Counted from the stretch's first letter, positions 51,287 through 61,692 are shown. The stretch is DNA of 64,000 bases from Woeseiaceae bacterium (GCA_013043165.1 JABDOQ010000082.1:62001-126000), one strand, 5' to 3'. Notes: generated by a model from the letters alone, not told the origin. Program-made: numbers and translations.

Positions 51287-53419
51287 TCAGCCGCTTCGCC
51301 GCACCGACACGACGTTGGGTATCTGCTCCAGCCGCGTGATAGCCGTACTTAGCGTCGGAAGATCGCTGATCTCGATGCTGATAGCCATGACGACCTGCAT
51401 CGATTTCTTGTCGGTGTGGCTCTTCAGGTCGATGACGTTAGCATGGTCGTCGGCGAGCACCGACGTTATGTCCCGGATCAGTCCGCTGCGATCAAACGCA
51501 TGCAGCGTGAGGTCGACGGGATACACACCGGCATCCTGCTTTCCCCAGGCGATCTCGACGATGCGTTCGGGATAGCGGCGATTCAGGCCCAGAAAATTTC
51601 CACAGTCCTGGCGGTGGATGCTGACACCGCGGCCCTGGGTGATGTAGCCGACGATTGGCTCGGGGGGAACGGGGCGGCAGCAACGCGCGAAGTTGCACAT
51701 CAGGTCACCAATGCCACTGACCGCGACGGATTCCGGTTGGCTGCCTTTCTGCCTCGCAGGTCTCCGCGCTCGGATGCGGCCTGGCATTTCTGTTCCGCGC
51801 AGGTTTTGCAGTGCGGTCGCGATAGAGGCAGACGTCAGATCACCGGCACCCAGCGCAACGCAAAGCGATTCGGTGTCCTTCAGTTTCAGCTGTTTCGCGA
51901 TACGATCTGTGGCCATGTCCTTGACGCCGAGGCGCGCCAGCTCTCGATCGAGAACTTCGCGGCCCTGACGCTGGTGCTGGTCGCGGTCCTGCTGGCGAAA
52001 CCAGTTTCGGACCTTGGCGCGTGCCCGAGCACCGGCCAGGTAGCCGAGCTTCGGGCTGAGCCAATCTCGGCTTGGCCTGGGCTGGCTCCCCGTAATGATT
52101 TCGACCTGATCGCCGTTTTCAATGTGGTAGGTGAGCGGCACAATCCTGCCGTTGACCTTGGCGCCTCGGCAGCGGTGACCGACTTGCGTATGCACGTGAT
52201 AGGCAAAGTCCAGCGGTGTGGCCCGCGCGGGCAGTTCAACGACGTCTCCCTTGGGACTCACGGCATAAACACGGTCCTCGAAGAAATCGTCGCGAATCTG
52301 ATCGAGCAGGTCGGCACCGTCGTCCGTGGGCTCGAGCAGCTGCCGCAGGAACTGGATTTTCTGGTCGAAAGCCGCCGGTGCTCCGCCACCTTCCTTATAG
52401 CGCCAGTGTGCCGCAACGCCGAGTTCGGCATGGCGATGCATATCGTGTGAGCGAATCTGTACTTCGAGGGTTTTTCCCGCGGGGCCGAGGACTGCCGTAT
52501 GCAGCGACTGGTAGTTGTTTTCTTTCGGGTTGGCGATGTAGTCGTCAAACTCACCCGGAATATACGACCAGAGGTTATGTACTACACCCAGCGCCGCGTA
52601 ACAGGCGCCGATGTCGTTTACCAGGATACGCACGGCGCGAATGTCGTACAGCGACTCCATACCGCGGTCCTTGCGCTGCATCTTTCGCCATATGGAATAG
52701 ATGTGTTTCGGGCGCCCGGAAATCGTGGCTTCGATTCCTTGCTCGCTGAGTTCCCGCCTCAGCGTCGTCTGCACTTCGTCCAGGTAGCCTTCACGTTCGG
52801 TGCGCTTTTCTTTGAGAGCGCGCGCAATTTCGAGGTAAGTGTCGGGATCGAGGTAGCGGAAGGCAAGGTCCTCGAGCTCCCATTTGAGCTGCCAGACACC
52901 GAGCCGGTTGGCGAGCGAGGCATAGATTTCGCGCGCTTCGAGTGCCAGTGCCTGCTGGGTTTCTCGCGCTGCTGTTTTTGCCTGGCGGAGCCGAAACAGC
53001 TGTTCGGCAATTCGGACGAGCACCAGGCGAACGTCGGACACGACCGCAAGCAACATTTTACGCAGTGCCTCCGACTGCTGCACAGCCAGGGCCTCACCCG
53101 GCTGCCAGTCATCAGGCAGCGAGAACTGATTCAGTTGTTCCAAACCTATAATCAATCGAGATATATCACTTAATGGTTTGTTTTGTATAGATTTACTACT
53201 GAGCAGTTTCTCTCGATAAAGCGGATAAACATGCACGGCTGCGAGCAGGTCTTGCGGTAGCCCAAGCGGAGCAACGATCGCGGCAATTTGACGCCCCTCG
53301 TCGATGGCGCTCTGCAAGCGGTGTTGTTCGGGCAAGCTACCGAGAAAGCTTTGCACTGCGCCAACGACATTATCCGCATCATTGCTTGCGTTAAGATTTT
53401 CGAGGTCTGTCGCGGCCAT
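51287..53419 (-). CDS. relA: GTP pyrophosphokinase RelA
   Basis: A 710-residue stringent-response enzyme. The N-terminal hydrolase domain is degenerate, with no HD motif visible, as in monofunctional RelA. The synthetase domain is intact ([22 protein letters not shown], then [15 protein letters not shown]). TGS ([28 protein letters not shown] region), zinc-finger-like [11 protein letters not shown] and a C-terminal ACT domain follow. It makes (p)ppGpp on starved ribosomes. It is divergent from yebC. Confidence 0.95.
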   Translation of the reverse strand: MAATDLENLNASNDADNVVGAVQSFLGSLPEQHRLQSAIDEGRQIAAIVAPLGLPQDLLAAVHVYPLYREKLLSSKSIQNKPLSDISRLIIGLEQLNQFSLPDDWQPGEALAVQQSEALRKMLLAVVSDVRLVLVRIAEQLFRLRQAKTAARETQQALALEAREIYASLANRLGVWQLKWELEDLAFRYLDPDTYLEIARALKEKRTEREGYLDEVQTTLRRELSEQGIEATISGRPKHIYSIWRKMQRKDRGMESLYDIRAVRILVNDIGACYAALGVVHNLWSYIPGEFDDYIANPKENNYQSLHTAVLGPAGKTLEVQIRSHDMHRHAELGVAAHWRYKEGGGAPAAFDQKIQFLRQLLEPTDDGADLLDQIRDDFFEDRVYAVSPKGDVVELPARATPLDFAYHVHTQVGHRCRGAKVNGRIVPLTYHIENGDQVEIITGSQPRPSRDWLSPKLGYLAGARARAKVRNWFRQQDRDQHQRQGREVLDRELARLGVKDMATDRIAKQLKLKDTESLCVALGAGDLTSASIATALQNLRGTEMPGRIRARRPARQKGSQPESVAVSGIGDLMCNFARCCRPVPPEPIVGYITQGRGVSIHRQDCGNFLGLNRRYPERIVEIAWGKQDAGVYPVDLTLHAFDRSGLIRDITSVLADDHANVIDLKSHTDKKSMQVVMAISIEISDLPTLSTAITRLEQIPNVVSVRRSG

Positions 53420-53502
53420 TCGCAGGGAGTCTCAGGTGTGCCTGTCGCTGGAATACCCGTTATCATACGCGCAGTTTCGTTGTGCACGAAAAGCAGGCCA
53501 GC

Positions 53503-54258
53503 ATGGCAGGACACAGTAAGTGGGCGAATATCCAGCACCGCAAGGGCGCGCAGGATAAGAAGCGCGGCAAGTTGTTCACGAAGTTGATTCGTGAGATCAC
53601 GATCGCCGCGAAGATGGGCGGCAGCGATCTGGACGCCAATCCGCGCCTGCGCCTCGCCGTCGACAAAGCCAAAGCGCAGAGCATGCCGAAGGACAATATC
53701 GAACGTGCCATCAAGCGCGGCGCCGGCGAAACCGAGGGCGCTGATTACCTGGAGATCAGCTACGAAGGCTACGGGCCGGGAGGCACGGCGGTTATGGTTC
53801 ATTGCCTGACGGACAACAAGAATCGGACGGTCGCCGACGTTCGCCACGCTTTTACCAAGTTCGGCGGCAACCTGGGTGCGGACGGATCGGTCAATTATCT
53901 CTTCAACCAGGTCGGGCAACTGTTGTTCCCCACCGGCAGTGACGAAGAGGCCGTCATGGAGGCAGCGATTGAAGCGGGCGCCGAGGATGTCGTAGTCGAT
54001 GCGGATGGATCCATCGAGGTTCTGACTGAGCCCGGCGAATTCGAGAAAGTTCGCGACCTCGTGCGCAAGGCGGGACTCAAGCCGGAGAGCGCCGAGGTAA
54101 CCATGCGCGCCTCGACCAACGCCACGCTCGAGCTGAAGGAGGCCGGATCAATGGTAAAGATGCTCGAGATGCTCGAGGATCTCGACGACGTGCAGGATGT
54201 TTATAGCAACGCCGACATCAGTGAAGATGTCCTGGCGCAGCTCGAAGACGGCAGTTGA
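53503..54258 (+). CDS. yebC: YebC/PmpR-family protein
   Basis: A 251-residue protein with the unmistakable YebC start [19 protein letters not shown] and the [12 protein letters not shown] signature in the middle. ATG 53503 is preferred over track start 53482. YebC proteins bind DNA or ribosomes; recent work assigns some of them a role in translating polyproline-type stalls, older work a regulatory role. The stop overlaps the ruvC start (TTGA), placing it in the ruvCAB operon as in many bacteria. Confidence 0.95.
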   Translation: MAGHSKWANIQHRKGAQDKKRGKLFTKLIREITIAAKMGGSDLDANPRLRLAVDKAKAQSMPKDNIERAIKRGAGETEGADYLEISYEGYGPGGTAVMVHCLTDNKNRTVADVRHAFTKFGGNLGADGSVNYLFNQVGQLLFPTGSDEEAVMEAAIEAGAEDVVVDADGSIEVLTEPGEFEKVRDLVRKAGLKPESAEVTMRASTNATLELKEAGSMVKMLEMLEDLDDVQDVYSNADISEDVLAQLEDGS

Positions 54259-54776
54259 CCGACAGTCGGCGCATTCTCGGCATCGACCCGGGTTCACGCC
54301 TGACCGGCTTTGGCGTGCTCGACTTTCAGGGTGACACGCCGGCCTACGTGGCCAGCGGCACAGTCAAGAGCGCGGATGGTGCATTTGCGGATCGACTCCG
54401 GCAAATATTCGATTCGGTCGGCGGGATCGTGCAGGAATTCCAGCCGGATATCGTCGTGTTCGAGAGCGTGTTTATGCACAAAAACGCGGGCAGCGCCCTG
54501 AAACTCGGTCACGCGCGTTCGGCGGCAATATGCGCGACGTTCGCGCACAAGCTCGAGGTATTCGAATATGCGCCTCGCGAGATCAAACAAGCCGTTGTCG
54601 GCACGGGTGCGGCGACCAAGGAGCAGGTCCAGCACATGGTCGTGTCGATCCTGAAGCTCGGCGGCACACCTGCGCCAGATGCTGCCGACGCGCTTGCGGC
54701 GGCGCTGTGCCACGGCAACCAGCGGCGCATGCGCGCGCGGCTCGGCAGCCGCAGCGTGACTGTGGGTCGACGATGA
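54255..54776 (+). CDS. ruvC: Holliday junction endonuclease RuvC
   Basis: A 173-residue nuclease that cuts Holliday junctions. Catalytic acids are visible in [13 protein letters not shown] (first Asp), [19 protein letters not shown] (Glu) and [13 protein letters not shown] (last Asp pair). TTG 54255 overlaps the yebC stop (TTGA) and seems to be the real start, giving [14 protein letters not shown]. The stop overlaps the ruvA ATG by four bases. Confidence 0.96.
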   Translation: MTDSRRILGIDPGSRLTGFGVLDFQGDTPAYVASGTVKSADGAFADRLRQIFDSVGGIVQEFQPDIVVFESVFMHKNAGSALKLGHARSAAICATFAHKLEVFEYAPREIKQAVVGTGAATKEQVQHMVVSILKLGGTPAPDAADALAAALCHGNQRRMRARLGSRSVTVGRR

Positions 54777-55363
54777 TCGGATCATTGCGCGGACGTTTGC
54801 TCTCGAAACAGGCGCCGCGAATCGTCATCGATTGCAATGGTGTCGGCTACGAGGTCGAGACGCCGATGTCTACATTTCTCGATTTGCCCGCAGCCGGCAC
54901 TGAGTTGTTTCTGCATACGCATTTGCTGGTGCGCGAGGACGCTCAGATCCTCTACGGGTTTGCCACCGAAGACGAGCGCCTGCTGTTCCGAACGCTCCTC
55001 AAGGTCAATCGGGTCGGTGCAAAAATGGCGCTGGGCGTTTTGTCAGCGATGACCGCCGGCGACTTCCGGCGTTGTGTCGAGTTCGAAGACACGACGACGC
55101 TCTCTAAAATTCCCGGTGTCGGCAAGAAGACGGCAGAGAGATTGATCATCGAGATGCGCGATCGTATCGACAAGGTCGCGCCCATGGCGGCAGGTGCTGC
55201 GCCGCCAGGCGCCGGGGCCAGTGCACGTAGCGAGGCATTTGATGCATTGGTCTCGCTCGGCTACAAGCCGAACGAAGTCAACAAGCTGATTGCTAAACTG
55301 GATACGGACAAAATGTCAGCCGAGAGCATCATTCGGCAGGCTCTGAAACAGGCGGCGCACTAG
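54773..55363 (+). CDS. ruvA: Holliday junction DNA-binding subunit RuvA
   Basis: A 196-residue protein starting [20 protein letters not shown] at ATG 54773, which overlaps the ruvC stop as ATGA; the longer track ORF from 54530 is not used. It has the OB domain, two helix-hairpin-helix motifs (ending GVGKKTAERLIIEMRDR) and the flexible C-terminal domain III (SEAFDALVSLGYKPNEVNK) that contacts RuvB. It binds four-way junctions and recruits RuvB. Confidence 0.96.
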   Translation: MIGSLRGRLLSKQAPRIVIDCNGVGYEVETPMSTFLDLPAAGTELFLHTHLLVREDAQILYGFATEDERLLFRTLLKVNRVGAKMALGVLSAMTAGDFRRCVEFEDTTTLSKIPGVGKKTAERLIIEMRDRIDKVAPMAAGAAPPGAGASARSEAFDALVSLGYKPNEVNKLIAKLDTDKMSAESIIRQALKQAAH

Positions 55364-56410
55364 ATGTCGGGAATTGAGCAAGATCGACTGACCAGCGCCG
55401 AGCCGGCGCCCGAGGACAAGGCGTTTGATCGGGCGATACGACCGAAGTCGCTGAATGATTACGGTGGGCAGCCCGGCGTGAAGCAACAAATGGAGGTCTT
55501 TATCGAGGCCGCCAGGCGGCGCAGCGAGGCGCTGGATCACGTCCTGATCTTCGGACCACCCGGGCTGGGCAAGACGACTTTGGCGCACATCGTCGCCAAT
55601 GAGATGGGCGTAAACCTGCGGCACACGTCGGGCCCGGTCCTGGAGCGGCAGGGGGATCTCGCGGCGCTGCTGACCAATCTCGAACCGAACGACGTGCTTT
55701 TCATCGATGAAATTCACCGCCTGAGCCCGGTAGTCGAGGAAGTGTTGTATCCGGCGATGGAGGATTTTCAGCTCGATATCATGATTGGCGAGGGACCGGC
55801 CGCGCGCTCGATCAAGCTCGACGTGCCGCCCTTCACCCTGGTCGGCGCGACCACGCGGGCCGGGTTGCTGACGTCTCCACTGCGCGATCGCTTCGGCATC
55901 GTACAGCGTCTCGAGTTCTATTCGAGTCGCGACCTCGAATCCATCGTTAATCGATCGGCCCGCATATTGGATCTTCCCATTGAAGAAGAAGGCGCCACGG
56001 CGATCGCCACGCGCTCACGGGGCACGCCGCGTATTGCCAATCGGCTGCTGCGCAGGGTACGAGACTTTGCAGAAGTGGAGGGCGACGGCGTCGTGACAGG
56101 CAAGGTCGCGGAAGGTGCAATGGATGTTCTGCAGGTCGATCCGCACGGTTTTGACGCGATGGATCGGCGCCTGCTGCTGACCATTATCGAGAAATTCGAC
56201 GGTGGCCCGGTTGGCATCGAGAGCCTGGCGGCGGCCATCGGTGAGGAGCGCGGTAATATTGAAGATGTCGTTGAGCCCTTCCTGATCCAGCAGGGATTCA
56301 TGATGCGGACCGCACGCGGCAGGGTAGCGACCAGGAATGCCTACCTGCACTTCGGACTCACGCCACCGGCGACTTCAGCGAATCAGGAGTTACCGTTTGA
56401 CCGAAGCTGA
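55364..56410 (+). CDS. ruvB: Holliday junction branch-migration helicase RuvB
   Basis: A 348-residue AAA motor. Walker [17 protein letters not shown], Walker [17 protein letters not shown], sensor and arginine-finger regions ([19 protein letters not shown]) and the C-terminal winged helix are all present. It drives branch migration with RuvA. ATG 55364 immediately follows the ruvA stop. Its end overlaps the ybgC start by 14 bases, joining the repair and tol operons. Confidence 0.96.
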   Translation: MSGIEQDRLTSAEPAPEDKAFDRAIRPKSLNDYGGQPGVKQQMEVFIEAARRRSEALDHVLIFGPPGLGKTTLAHIVANEMGVNLRHTSGPVLERQGDLAALLTNLEPNDVLFIDEIHRLSPVVEEVLYPAMEDFQLDIMIGEGPAARSIKLDVPPFTLVGATTRAGLLTSPLRDRFGIVQRLEFYSSRDLESIVNRSARILDLPIEEEGATAIATRSRGTPRIANRLLRRVRDFAEVEGDGVVTGKVAEGAMDVLQVDPHGFDAMDRRLLLTIIEKFDGGPVGIESLAAAIGEERGNIEDVVEPFLIQQGFMMRTARGRVATRNAYLHFGLTPPATSANQELPFDRS

Positions 56411-56819
56411 CGCGAAACCCTTCCAGTGGCCGGTGCGCGTTTACTACGAGGATACGGATGCTCAGGGCGTTGTTTACTATGCCAACTATTTTCGATTCCT
56501 CGAGCGCGCTCGCACCGAATGGTTGCGATCGCTCGGCGTTGACATGGTGGCGCTAATGCACGACGAGCGCCGCATTTTTGTTGTTGCCGAAGTGCAGGCG
56601 CGCTTTCTTGCGCCCGCGCGGCTCAGTGACCAGTTGATCGTGACCGCGCGGCTCAAGAAGCTGACGAGAGTGTCATTCGACATCGAACAGAATATCTATC
56701 GTGACAGCGTCGATGGCGAAATACTTATTGCATCCAATGTTAAAGCCGCGTATCTGGACGCTGATACGATGCGGCCGAAACGAATTCCACTTTCCTTATT
56801 CGGGGAACAGACAACATGA
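56397..56819 (+). CDS. ybgC: tol-pal-associated acyl-CoA thioesterase YbgC
   Basis: A 140-residue hotdog-fold thioesterase with the active-site segment [19 protein letters not shown]. It hydrolyses short acyl-CoA or acyl-ACP and is regularly the first gene of tol-pal operons. TTG 56397, inside the ruvB end and seven bases after AGGAG, is the likely start; the track start at 56337 would add a random-looking extension. The stop overlaps tolQ as ATGA. Confidence 0.93.
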   Translation: MTEADAKPFQWPVRVYYEDTDAQGVVYYANYFRFLERARTEWLRSLGVDMVALMHDERRIFVVAEVQARFLAPARLSDQLIVTARLKKLTRVSFDIEQNIYRDSVDGEILIASNVKAAYLDADTMRPKRIPLSLFGEQTT

Positions 56820-57502
56820 CTGGAGATATGTCCGTAATCGGACTTTTGCTGGAAGCGAGCCTACCGGTGCAGGTCGTGATACTGCTGCTGGTCATTGCGT
56901 CGCTCGTGTCCTGGACCATTATTTTCACCAAGCGCCGACTGTTGCGGCGGACGACGCATGCCTCGGACGAGTTCGAGGCGGCGTTCTGGTCGGGCGGTGA
57001 CATGAATACGCTCTATAGCAGCGCGACGCGAGCCAAAGGCGGCAGTGTCGGCATGTCGAGCATCTTCGAGGCCGGTTTCCGGGAATTCAATCGCGCGCTG
57101 CAGGCTGGCGGCAGCAGCACCGACAAGATCATCGAAGAATGCCGGCGCGCCATGCGCGTCGCCCAGATGCGCGAAGTTGATCGCCTCGAGCAAAGCCTCG
57201 CGACGCTCGCGACTATCGGCTCGACGAGCCCCTACGTCGGCCTGTTCGGCACGGTGTGGGGCATCATGGTTGCCTTCATCGAGATCGGCAACCAGCAGAC
57301 GGCAACGCTGGCCGTCGTTGCGCCGCCGATCGCCGAGGCGCTGATCGCCACGGCCATGGGCCTGTTTGCTGCGATCCCGGCCGTCATCGCCTATAACCGT
57401 TATGCCGACAAGGTGGTGCGCCTCGAATATCGCTACGACGGCTTCTCGGAAGAATTCGCGAGCATCCTGCAGCGGCACGCTCGCGCCAAACAGGGAGCCT
57501 GA
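56816..57502 (+). CDS. tolQ: Tol-Pal inner-membrane motor subunit TolQ
   Basis: A 228-residue protein with three helices (ASLPVQVVILLLVIASLVSWTIIF, and the pair GLFGTVWGIMVAFIEIG and AEALIATAMGLFAAIPAVIAY). It forms the proton-driven stator with TolR and energises TolA at the division site. It overlaps ybgC by four bases, and tolR begins one base after its stop. Confidence 0.95.
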   Translation: MTGDMSVIGLLLEASLPVQVVILLLVIASLVSWTIIFTKRRLLRRTTHASDEFEAAFWSGGDMNTLYSSATRAKGGSVGMSSIFEAGFREFNRALQAGGSSTDKIIEECRRAMRVAQMREVDRLEQSLATLATIGSTSPYVGLFGTVWGIMVAFIEIGNQQTATLAVVAPPIAEALIATAMGLFAAIPAVIAYNRYADKVVRLEYRYDGFSEEFASILQRHARAKQGA

Positions 57503-57503
57503 G

Positions 57504-57947
57504 ATGCCTGCTTCAGTGAAAAAGCGCAAACTCATGGCCGAAATCAACGTCGTGCCGTATATCGACGTGATGCTTGTGCTGCTGATCATATTCATGGTCA
57601 CGGCACCGCTGTTGACGCAGGGCATCGAGGTCGAGCTGCCCAAGGCCAATGCCGAGCCGATCGAATCTGTGCCGGACCACGACCCGCTGGTCGTGAGCGT
57701 GGATGCCGAGGGCAATCTCTACATCAACGCAGGTGACGATGAAGACAAACCGTCTTCTGGCAAGAAGATCGTCACGATTGTCTCTGTGGTACTCGGGGAA
57801 AAGCCGGCGACGCCGGTGTTCGTCAAGGCAGACCGTGCCGTGCCGTACGGGAACGTCGTCGGCGCCATGGTGCTGCTGCAGCAGGCCGGCGCCAATAACA
57901 TCGGCTTCGTCACCGATCCGCTGGATACTTACCCGGTCCCGGAGTAA
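57504..57947 (+). CDS. tolR: Tol-Pal motor subunit TolR
   Basis: A 147-residue ExbD/TolR protein. The single helix VVPYIDVMLVLLIIFMVTAPLL carries the conserved proton-relay Asp (about residue 23). The periplasmic domain ends with PYGNVVGAMVLLQQAGANNIGF. ATG 57504 (MPASVKKRKLMAEIN) is used rather than the track start at 57366. Confidence 0.95.
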   Translation: MPASVKKRKLMAEINVVPYIDVMLVLLIIFMVTAPLLTQGIEVELPKANAEPIESVPDHDPLVVSVDAEGNLYINAGDDEDKPSSGKKIVTIVSVVLGEKPATPVFVKADRAVPYGNVVGAMVLLQQAGANNIGFVTDPLDTYPVPE

Positions 57948-57955
57948 TCGACCGC

Positions 57956-58807
57956 GTGCTTCGCGACTCTCACAACATCATTCCGGCCAGCCTGGCCGTG
58001 CTGCTGCACGTGCTGATCCTCGGTTCCATGATCGCGGCCTACGACCTGGCTAGGCCGACGCCGTTCACGCCGCTGGCCGTGCAGGCGACGCTCGTCACCG
58101 AGATTCCCGAAGTCACTCCGCCCCGCGCGGTTGAGCCCGAACCCGAGCCCGAACCCGTCGTGGAAGATCCTGAGCCCGAGCCCGAACCGATCGTGGAAGA
58201 GCCCGAACCGGAACCGGACAACAGCGAGGAGCTGCGACGCGAGGCGGAGGAGGAAAAGCGCCGGCTCGACGCGCTGCTCGAAAAACAGCGCCTGGAGAAG
58301 ATCCGTCAGCAGGAAGAGGCCGAGCGCAAGAAAAAAGAGAAGGAAGAGGAAGAGCGCAGGAAACGCGAGGAAGAGGAAAAGGAAAAAAAGCGCATCGAGG
58401 CCGAGAAACAGCGCGAGGAAGACATCCGCCGGCAGCGCGAGGAGAACGAGCGGCTGCGGCGCGAATTGGAGGCGGAACAGCGCCAGGACGAGATCGATGC
58501 GGAATCGGATCGGCTCGCGGCCATAGATTCGGGCCAGCTGGCCGTGTACCAGGCGATGATTCAGCAGAGGATTTACCGCAACTGGAAGGTGCCCGCCAGC
58601 GCCCAGGACGACCTGTCTTGCTCGGTTCGGGTACGCCAGGCACGCGGTGGTCACGTGCTTGGTGTATCTTTCGTGCGCTGTAACGGTGATGAAGCCGTCA
58701 AACGGTCCATCGAGGCAGCTATTTTGCGGTCTTCGCCGCTGCCGGACCCGCCGGAGCCGAATCTGTTCGACCCCAACATATTGTTAAACTTAAGCAAACA
58801 GCAATAG
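57956..58807 (+). CDS. tolA: TolA, periplasm-spanning Tol-Pal protein
   Basis: A 283-residue protein: N-terminal helix (IPASLAVLLHVLILGSMIAAY) with the SHxxxH-type stator-contact pattern relaxed, a Pro/Glu-rich stretch (PEPEPEPVVEDPEPE), a long charged coiled coil (EEERRKREEEEKEKKRIEAE) and a C-terminal TolA-III domain with conserved cysteines (LSCSVRVRQARGG and SFVRCNGDEAVKRS). It transmits energy to TolB/Pal. GTG 57956 is the start; GGAG lies about eleven bases upstream. Confidence 0.93.
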   Translation: MLRDSHNIIPASLAVLLHVLILGSMIAAYDLARPTPFTPLAVQATLVTEIPEVTPPRAVEPEPEPEPVVEDPEPEPEPIVEEPEPEPDNSEELRREAEEEKRRLDALLEKQRLEKIRQQEEAERKKKEKEEEERRKREEEEKEKKRIEAEKQREEDIRRQREENERLRRELEAEQRQDEIDAESDRLAAIDSGQLAVYQAMIQQRIYRNWKVPASAQDDLSCSVRVRQARGGHVLGVSFVRCNGDEAVKRSIEAAILRSSPLPDPPEPNLFDPNILLNLSKQQ

Positions 58808-58835
58808 GTCAGAAACGACAAGCAAAGAGGACATT

Positions 58836-60134
58836 GTGCTGAACAGACTCAAATTTAGCCTGGCCATACTGGTGTTCGTGGCCGGAAGCAGCTACGCGGA
58901 GCTCGTCATCGACGTCCAGGGCGTTGCCCAGCCGACTCCTGTCGCGATCGTGCCGTTCGGCTGGGAGGGCAGCGGCGCTGCAATGCCGCTCGACGTGGCC
59001 GCCGTGATCACGAGCGACCTCAGGCGCAGCGGGCGATTCGAGCCCATTCCCGAGAGCAAGATGCTGCAGAAGCCGACCAGCGGTGCCGATGTCGATTTCC
59101 AGGACTGGAGCTTCGTCGGTGTCGAGGCGGTTGTCGTTGGCAGCGTTACGCAAAGCGGCGCAAATGACTATACGCTGCAGTTCCAGCTATTCGACGTGTT
59201 CGGCCGCAGGCAGCTGCTCGGCTATCGCATGCCGGCCACTCGCGGCACGATGCGTGAGGCCGCTCACAGGGCGGCTGACATGATTTACGAGAAGCTGACC
59301 GGCATCAAGGGTGTGTTTGGCACCAAGGTGGCCTACGTGACAGCGGCGGAGCAGGGGCAGAAGCGCCTCTACTCGCTGATCGTGTCCGACCAGGATGGCG
59401 AGAACGAATACACGATCATGGAGAGCAACAATCCAATCATGTCGCCCGCCTGGTCACCGGACAGCCGGCAGCTTGCCTACGTTTCTTTTGAAGACAACAA
59501 GTCCTCGATTTTCGTGCAGACGCTCAGGAGCGGTAACCGCTTCAAGGTCTCGAGCAAGCCCGGCATAAACGGGGCGCCGTCATTTTCGCCCGATGGCCGC
59601 AAACTCGTTGTGACGCTCGGCGGGATCGAGGGCAACCTCGACATCTACACGCTGGATATCACATCGCGACAGCTGCAGCGGCTGACGACTCACCGCGCTA
59701 TCGATACCGAGGGCACGTGGTCCCCGGATGGCCGATACATCTATTTCACGTCAGACCGGGCGGGCGGCCCGCAGGTCTACCGGGTTTCGGCAAAAGGTGG
59801 AACCCCTGAGCGTATTACCTTTGAGGGGAGTTATAATGCGCGGCCGCGCCTGTCACCGGACGGTACTCGAATGGCGATGGTGCATAACGATCGCGGCAAT
59901 TACCGCATAGCCGTGATGGACCTGGCCCGCAAGGATCTGCTGGTGGTGTCGAGCGGCCAGCAGGATGAGAGCCCGAGCTTTGCGCCCAACAGCGATATTC
60001 TGATTTATGCGACGCGACAGGCTCGCAACGGTGTGCTGGAAACGGTATCGGCGGACGGCCTCATTCGTCAAAAAATGGCCTCCGGGCGCGGCGACGTAAG
60101 AGAACCGGTCTGGTCGCCGTTTCCACGCTTTTAG
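58836..60134 (+). CDS. tolB: TolB, periplasmic beta-propeller
   Basis: A 432-residue exported protein with a signal peptide (FSLAILVFVAGSSYA). Its mature N-terminus carries the TolA-binding segment and a TolB_N domain. The propeller repeats are seen as PAWSPDSRQLAYVS, PSFSPDGRKLVVTLG, GTWSPDGRYIYFTSDRAG, PRLSPDGTRMAMV and PSFAPNSDILIYA. It binds Pal and TolA. GTG 58836 has AAAGAGG upstream. Confidence 0.96.
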   Translation: MLNRLKFSLAILVFVAGSSYAELVIDVQGVAQPTPVAIVPFGWEGSGAAMPLDVAAVITSDLRRSGRFEPIPESKMLQKPTSGADVDFQDWSFVGVEAVVVGSVTQSGANDYTLQFQLFDVFGRRQLLGYRMPATRGTMREAAHRAADMIYEKLTGIKGVFGTKVAYVTAAEQGQKRLYSLIVSDQDGENEYTIMESNNPIMSPAWSPDSRQLAYVSFEDNKSSIFVQTLRSGNRFKVSSKPGINGAPSFSPDGRKLVVTLGGIEGNLDIYTLDITSRQLQRLTTHRAIDTEGTWSPDGRYIYFTSDRAGGPQVYRVSAKGGTPERITFEGSYNARPRLSPDGTRMAMVHNDRGNYRIAVMDLARKDLLVVSSGQQDESPSFAPNSDILIYATRQARNGVLETVSADGLIRQKMASGRGDVREPVWSPFPRF

Positions 60135-60223
60135 ATACAATATTTTAGATTAAGTAATACGCATTATGCATTGTTTTTATTAACTTTTATTCGTCTTAAA
60201 TGATGATACGCAAGGACTTACAG

Positions 60224-60739
60224 ATGTCTTATATTAAATTGCTTGCTGCCGGCCTCATGGCCGCTTTGCTGGTCGGTTGTTCCCAGCCCACGATTCCCGA
60301 CCCCGAGCCGACGGATACCACTTACGGTGACAGCGGCGCGTCGACCGGCGGCATGGGTGATGGCGGCCTGGGTGCCGGCGAGTTTATTGAAGATCCTTCG
60401 GCGGGCGAGCTGGGGACCGTTATCTATTTCGACTTCGACTCATCCGAAGTGCGGCCGCAGGATCAGGACCTCGTATCGCGTCATGCCATGCAGCTGGGCC
60501 AAAACACGCGCCTCAGGGTTCGTCTGGAAGGCCATGCCGATGAGCGGGGTTCGCGCGAATACAATATCGGCCTTGGCGAGCGTCGCTCACAGGCGGTTCG
60601 GCAAATGCTGATGATCCAGGGCGTTTCCGGATCTCAAATTTCCACCGTGAGCTTTGGTGAGGAACGTCCGGCTTCGTTCGGCAGCGCCGAAATGGACTAT
60701 GCCCAGAATCGTCGCGTCGAGATCCGGTACACCAATTAG
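60224..60739 (+). CDS. pal: peptidoglycan-associated lipoprotein Pal
   Basis: A 171-residue lipoprotein with lipobox LVGC, a Gly/Ser/Asp-rich linker (TGGMGDGGLGAG), and an OmpA-like peptidoglycan-binding domain (IYFDFDSSEV, then GHADERGSREYNIGLGERRS with the Asp and Arg that bind the peptide stem). ATG 60224 has AAGGA eight bases upstream; ATG 60200 is the track start. An AT-rich stretch of about 90 bases separates it from tolB and could hold its own promoter. Confidence 0.94.
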   Translation: MSYIKLLAAGLMAALLVGCSQPTIPDPEPTDTTYGDSGASTGGMGDGGLGAGEFIEDPSAGELGTVIYFDFDSSEVRPQDQDLVSRHAMQLGQNTRLRVRLEGHADERGSREYNIGLGERRSQAVRQMLMIQGVSGSQISTVSFGEERPASFGSAEMDYAQNRRVEIRYTN

Positions 60740-60742
60740 TCG

Positions 60743-61516
60743 ATGACGATGCGGACAAGGAAATTACTGCTGTTGCCGTTGCTGACAGCCCTCGCGGGAT
60801 GTGAGTTGTTGCAGCCTGTTGACGACCCGACGCTTACAAAACTCGATGAGTTGGAGCGCCGCATGCAGGCAATCGAACGCGTCATGCAAAACCAGAGCCT
60901 GGTGAACCTGTCGCAACAGGTGGGCACCCTGGAACGGCAAAACGACGAAATCGTCGGCCGTCTGGAGGGGCTGGAACACGGCTCGGAGACTACGGCGGAC
61001 CGGCAGCGGCAGCTTTACGCCGATCTCGATGCGCGCATTCAGCAGCTGGAGGCAGCATTGCGGTCACGAAATGCCGTCAGTGTAATGGAAGGCGGTACGC
61101 TGTCCCCTGGTCAGCTTCCCATGCCCGGGGGGTCGGATCGGGATAACTACCAGGCCGCGTTCGAGCTCCTGAAACAACAACGCTACGAACCGGCCGCGAT
61201 GGCTTTCGAGCAGTTCCTGGTCGCCTATCCGGACAGCGACCTCGCCGACAACGCCCAATACTGGTTGGCGGAGTCGTTCTATGTGACGCAGAAGTTCGAT
61301 GAAGCCCTTGCTGCATTCGAGGTCGTGATCAAGGACTTTCCGCGCTCACGCAAAGTGCCGGACGCACTCTTGAAAATCGGCTACTGCAACTACGAACTCA
61401 AACGCTGGGATTCGGCGCGCGATTCGTTGCGGCGTGTGCAGGCCGACTACCCGGAAACAACGGCCGCACGACTAGCGGGGCAAAGGCTAAAGCGTATGGG
61501 AGAAGAAGGCGTCTAG
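60743..61516 (+). CDS. cpoB: Tol-Pal coordinator CpoB (YbgF)
   Basis: A 257-residue protein: an N-terminal coiled coil (about residues 30-110) used for trimerisation, a Ser/Pro/Gly linker, and tetratricopeptide-type repeats (YQAAFELLKQQRYEPAAMAFEQFL, then YWLAESFYVTQKFDEALAAFEVV). It coordinates cell-wall synthesis with Tol-Pal. Its signal ends in LTALAGC, which would make it a lipoprotein, unlike the soluble periplasmic CpoB of E. coli. It begins three bases after pal. Confidence 0.92.
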   Translation: MTMRTRKLLLLPLLTALAGCELLQPVDDPTLTKLDELERRMQAIERVMQNQSLVNLSQQVGTLERQNDEIVGRLEGLEHGSETTADRQRQLYADLDARIQQLEAALRSRNAVSVMEGGTLSPGQLPMPGGSDRDNYQAAFELLKQQRYEPAAMAFEQFLVAYPDSDLADNAQYWLAESFYVTQKFDEALAAFEVVIKDFPRSRKVPDALLKIGYCNYELKRWDSARDSLRRVQADYPETTAARLAGQRLKRMGEEGV

Positions 61517-61617
61517 GTTTGTGAGGAGCCATTGCGGATGATGCTTGTCATTTGAAGTGTATCCGGTATCATGCCGCCGAAATTCCGATGGCATCCCCGC
61601 CATCCCGAGGTTCCAAA

Positions 61618-61692
61618 GGGGCGTTAGCTCAGAGGTAGAGCATTCGGCTTTTAACCGACTGGTCGTAGGTTCGATCCCTACACGCCCCACCA
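61618..61692 (+). tRNA. tRNA-Lys (anticodon TTT)
   Basis: The acceptor stem GGGGCGT pairs with ACGCCCC and an encoded CCA follows the discriminator A. D arm TAGCTCAGAGGTAGAGC, T arm GTAGGTTCGATCCCTAC and the anticodon loop CTTTTAA give anticodon TTT. All arms pair. It lies between cpoB and thrA on the same strand. Confidence 0.97.

Noticed and set aside
51416-52450. 344-aa plus ORF opposite relA
   Set aside because: Antisense shadow of relA with no recognisable domain.
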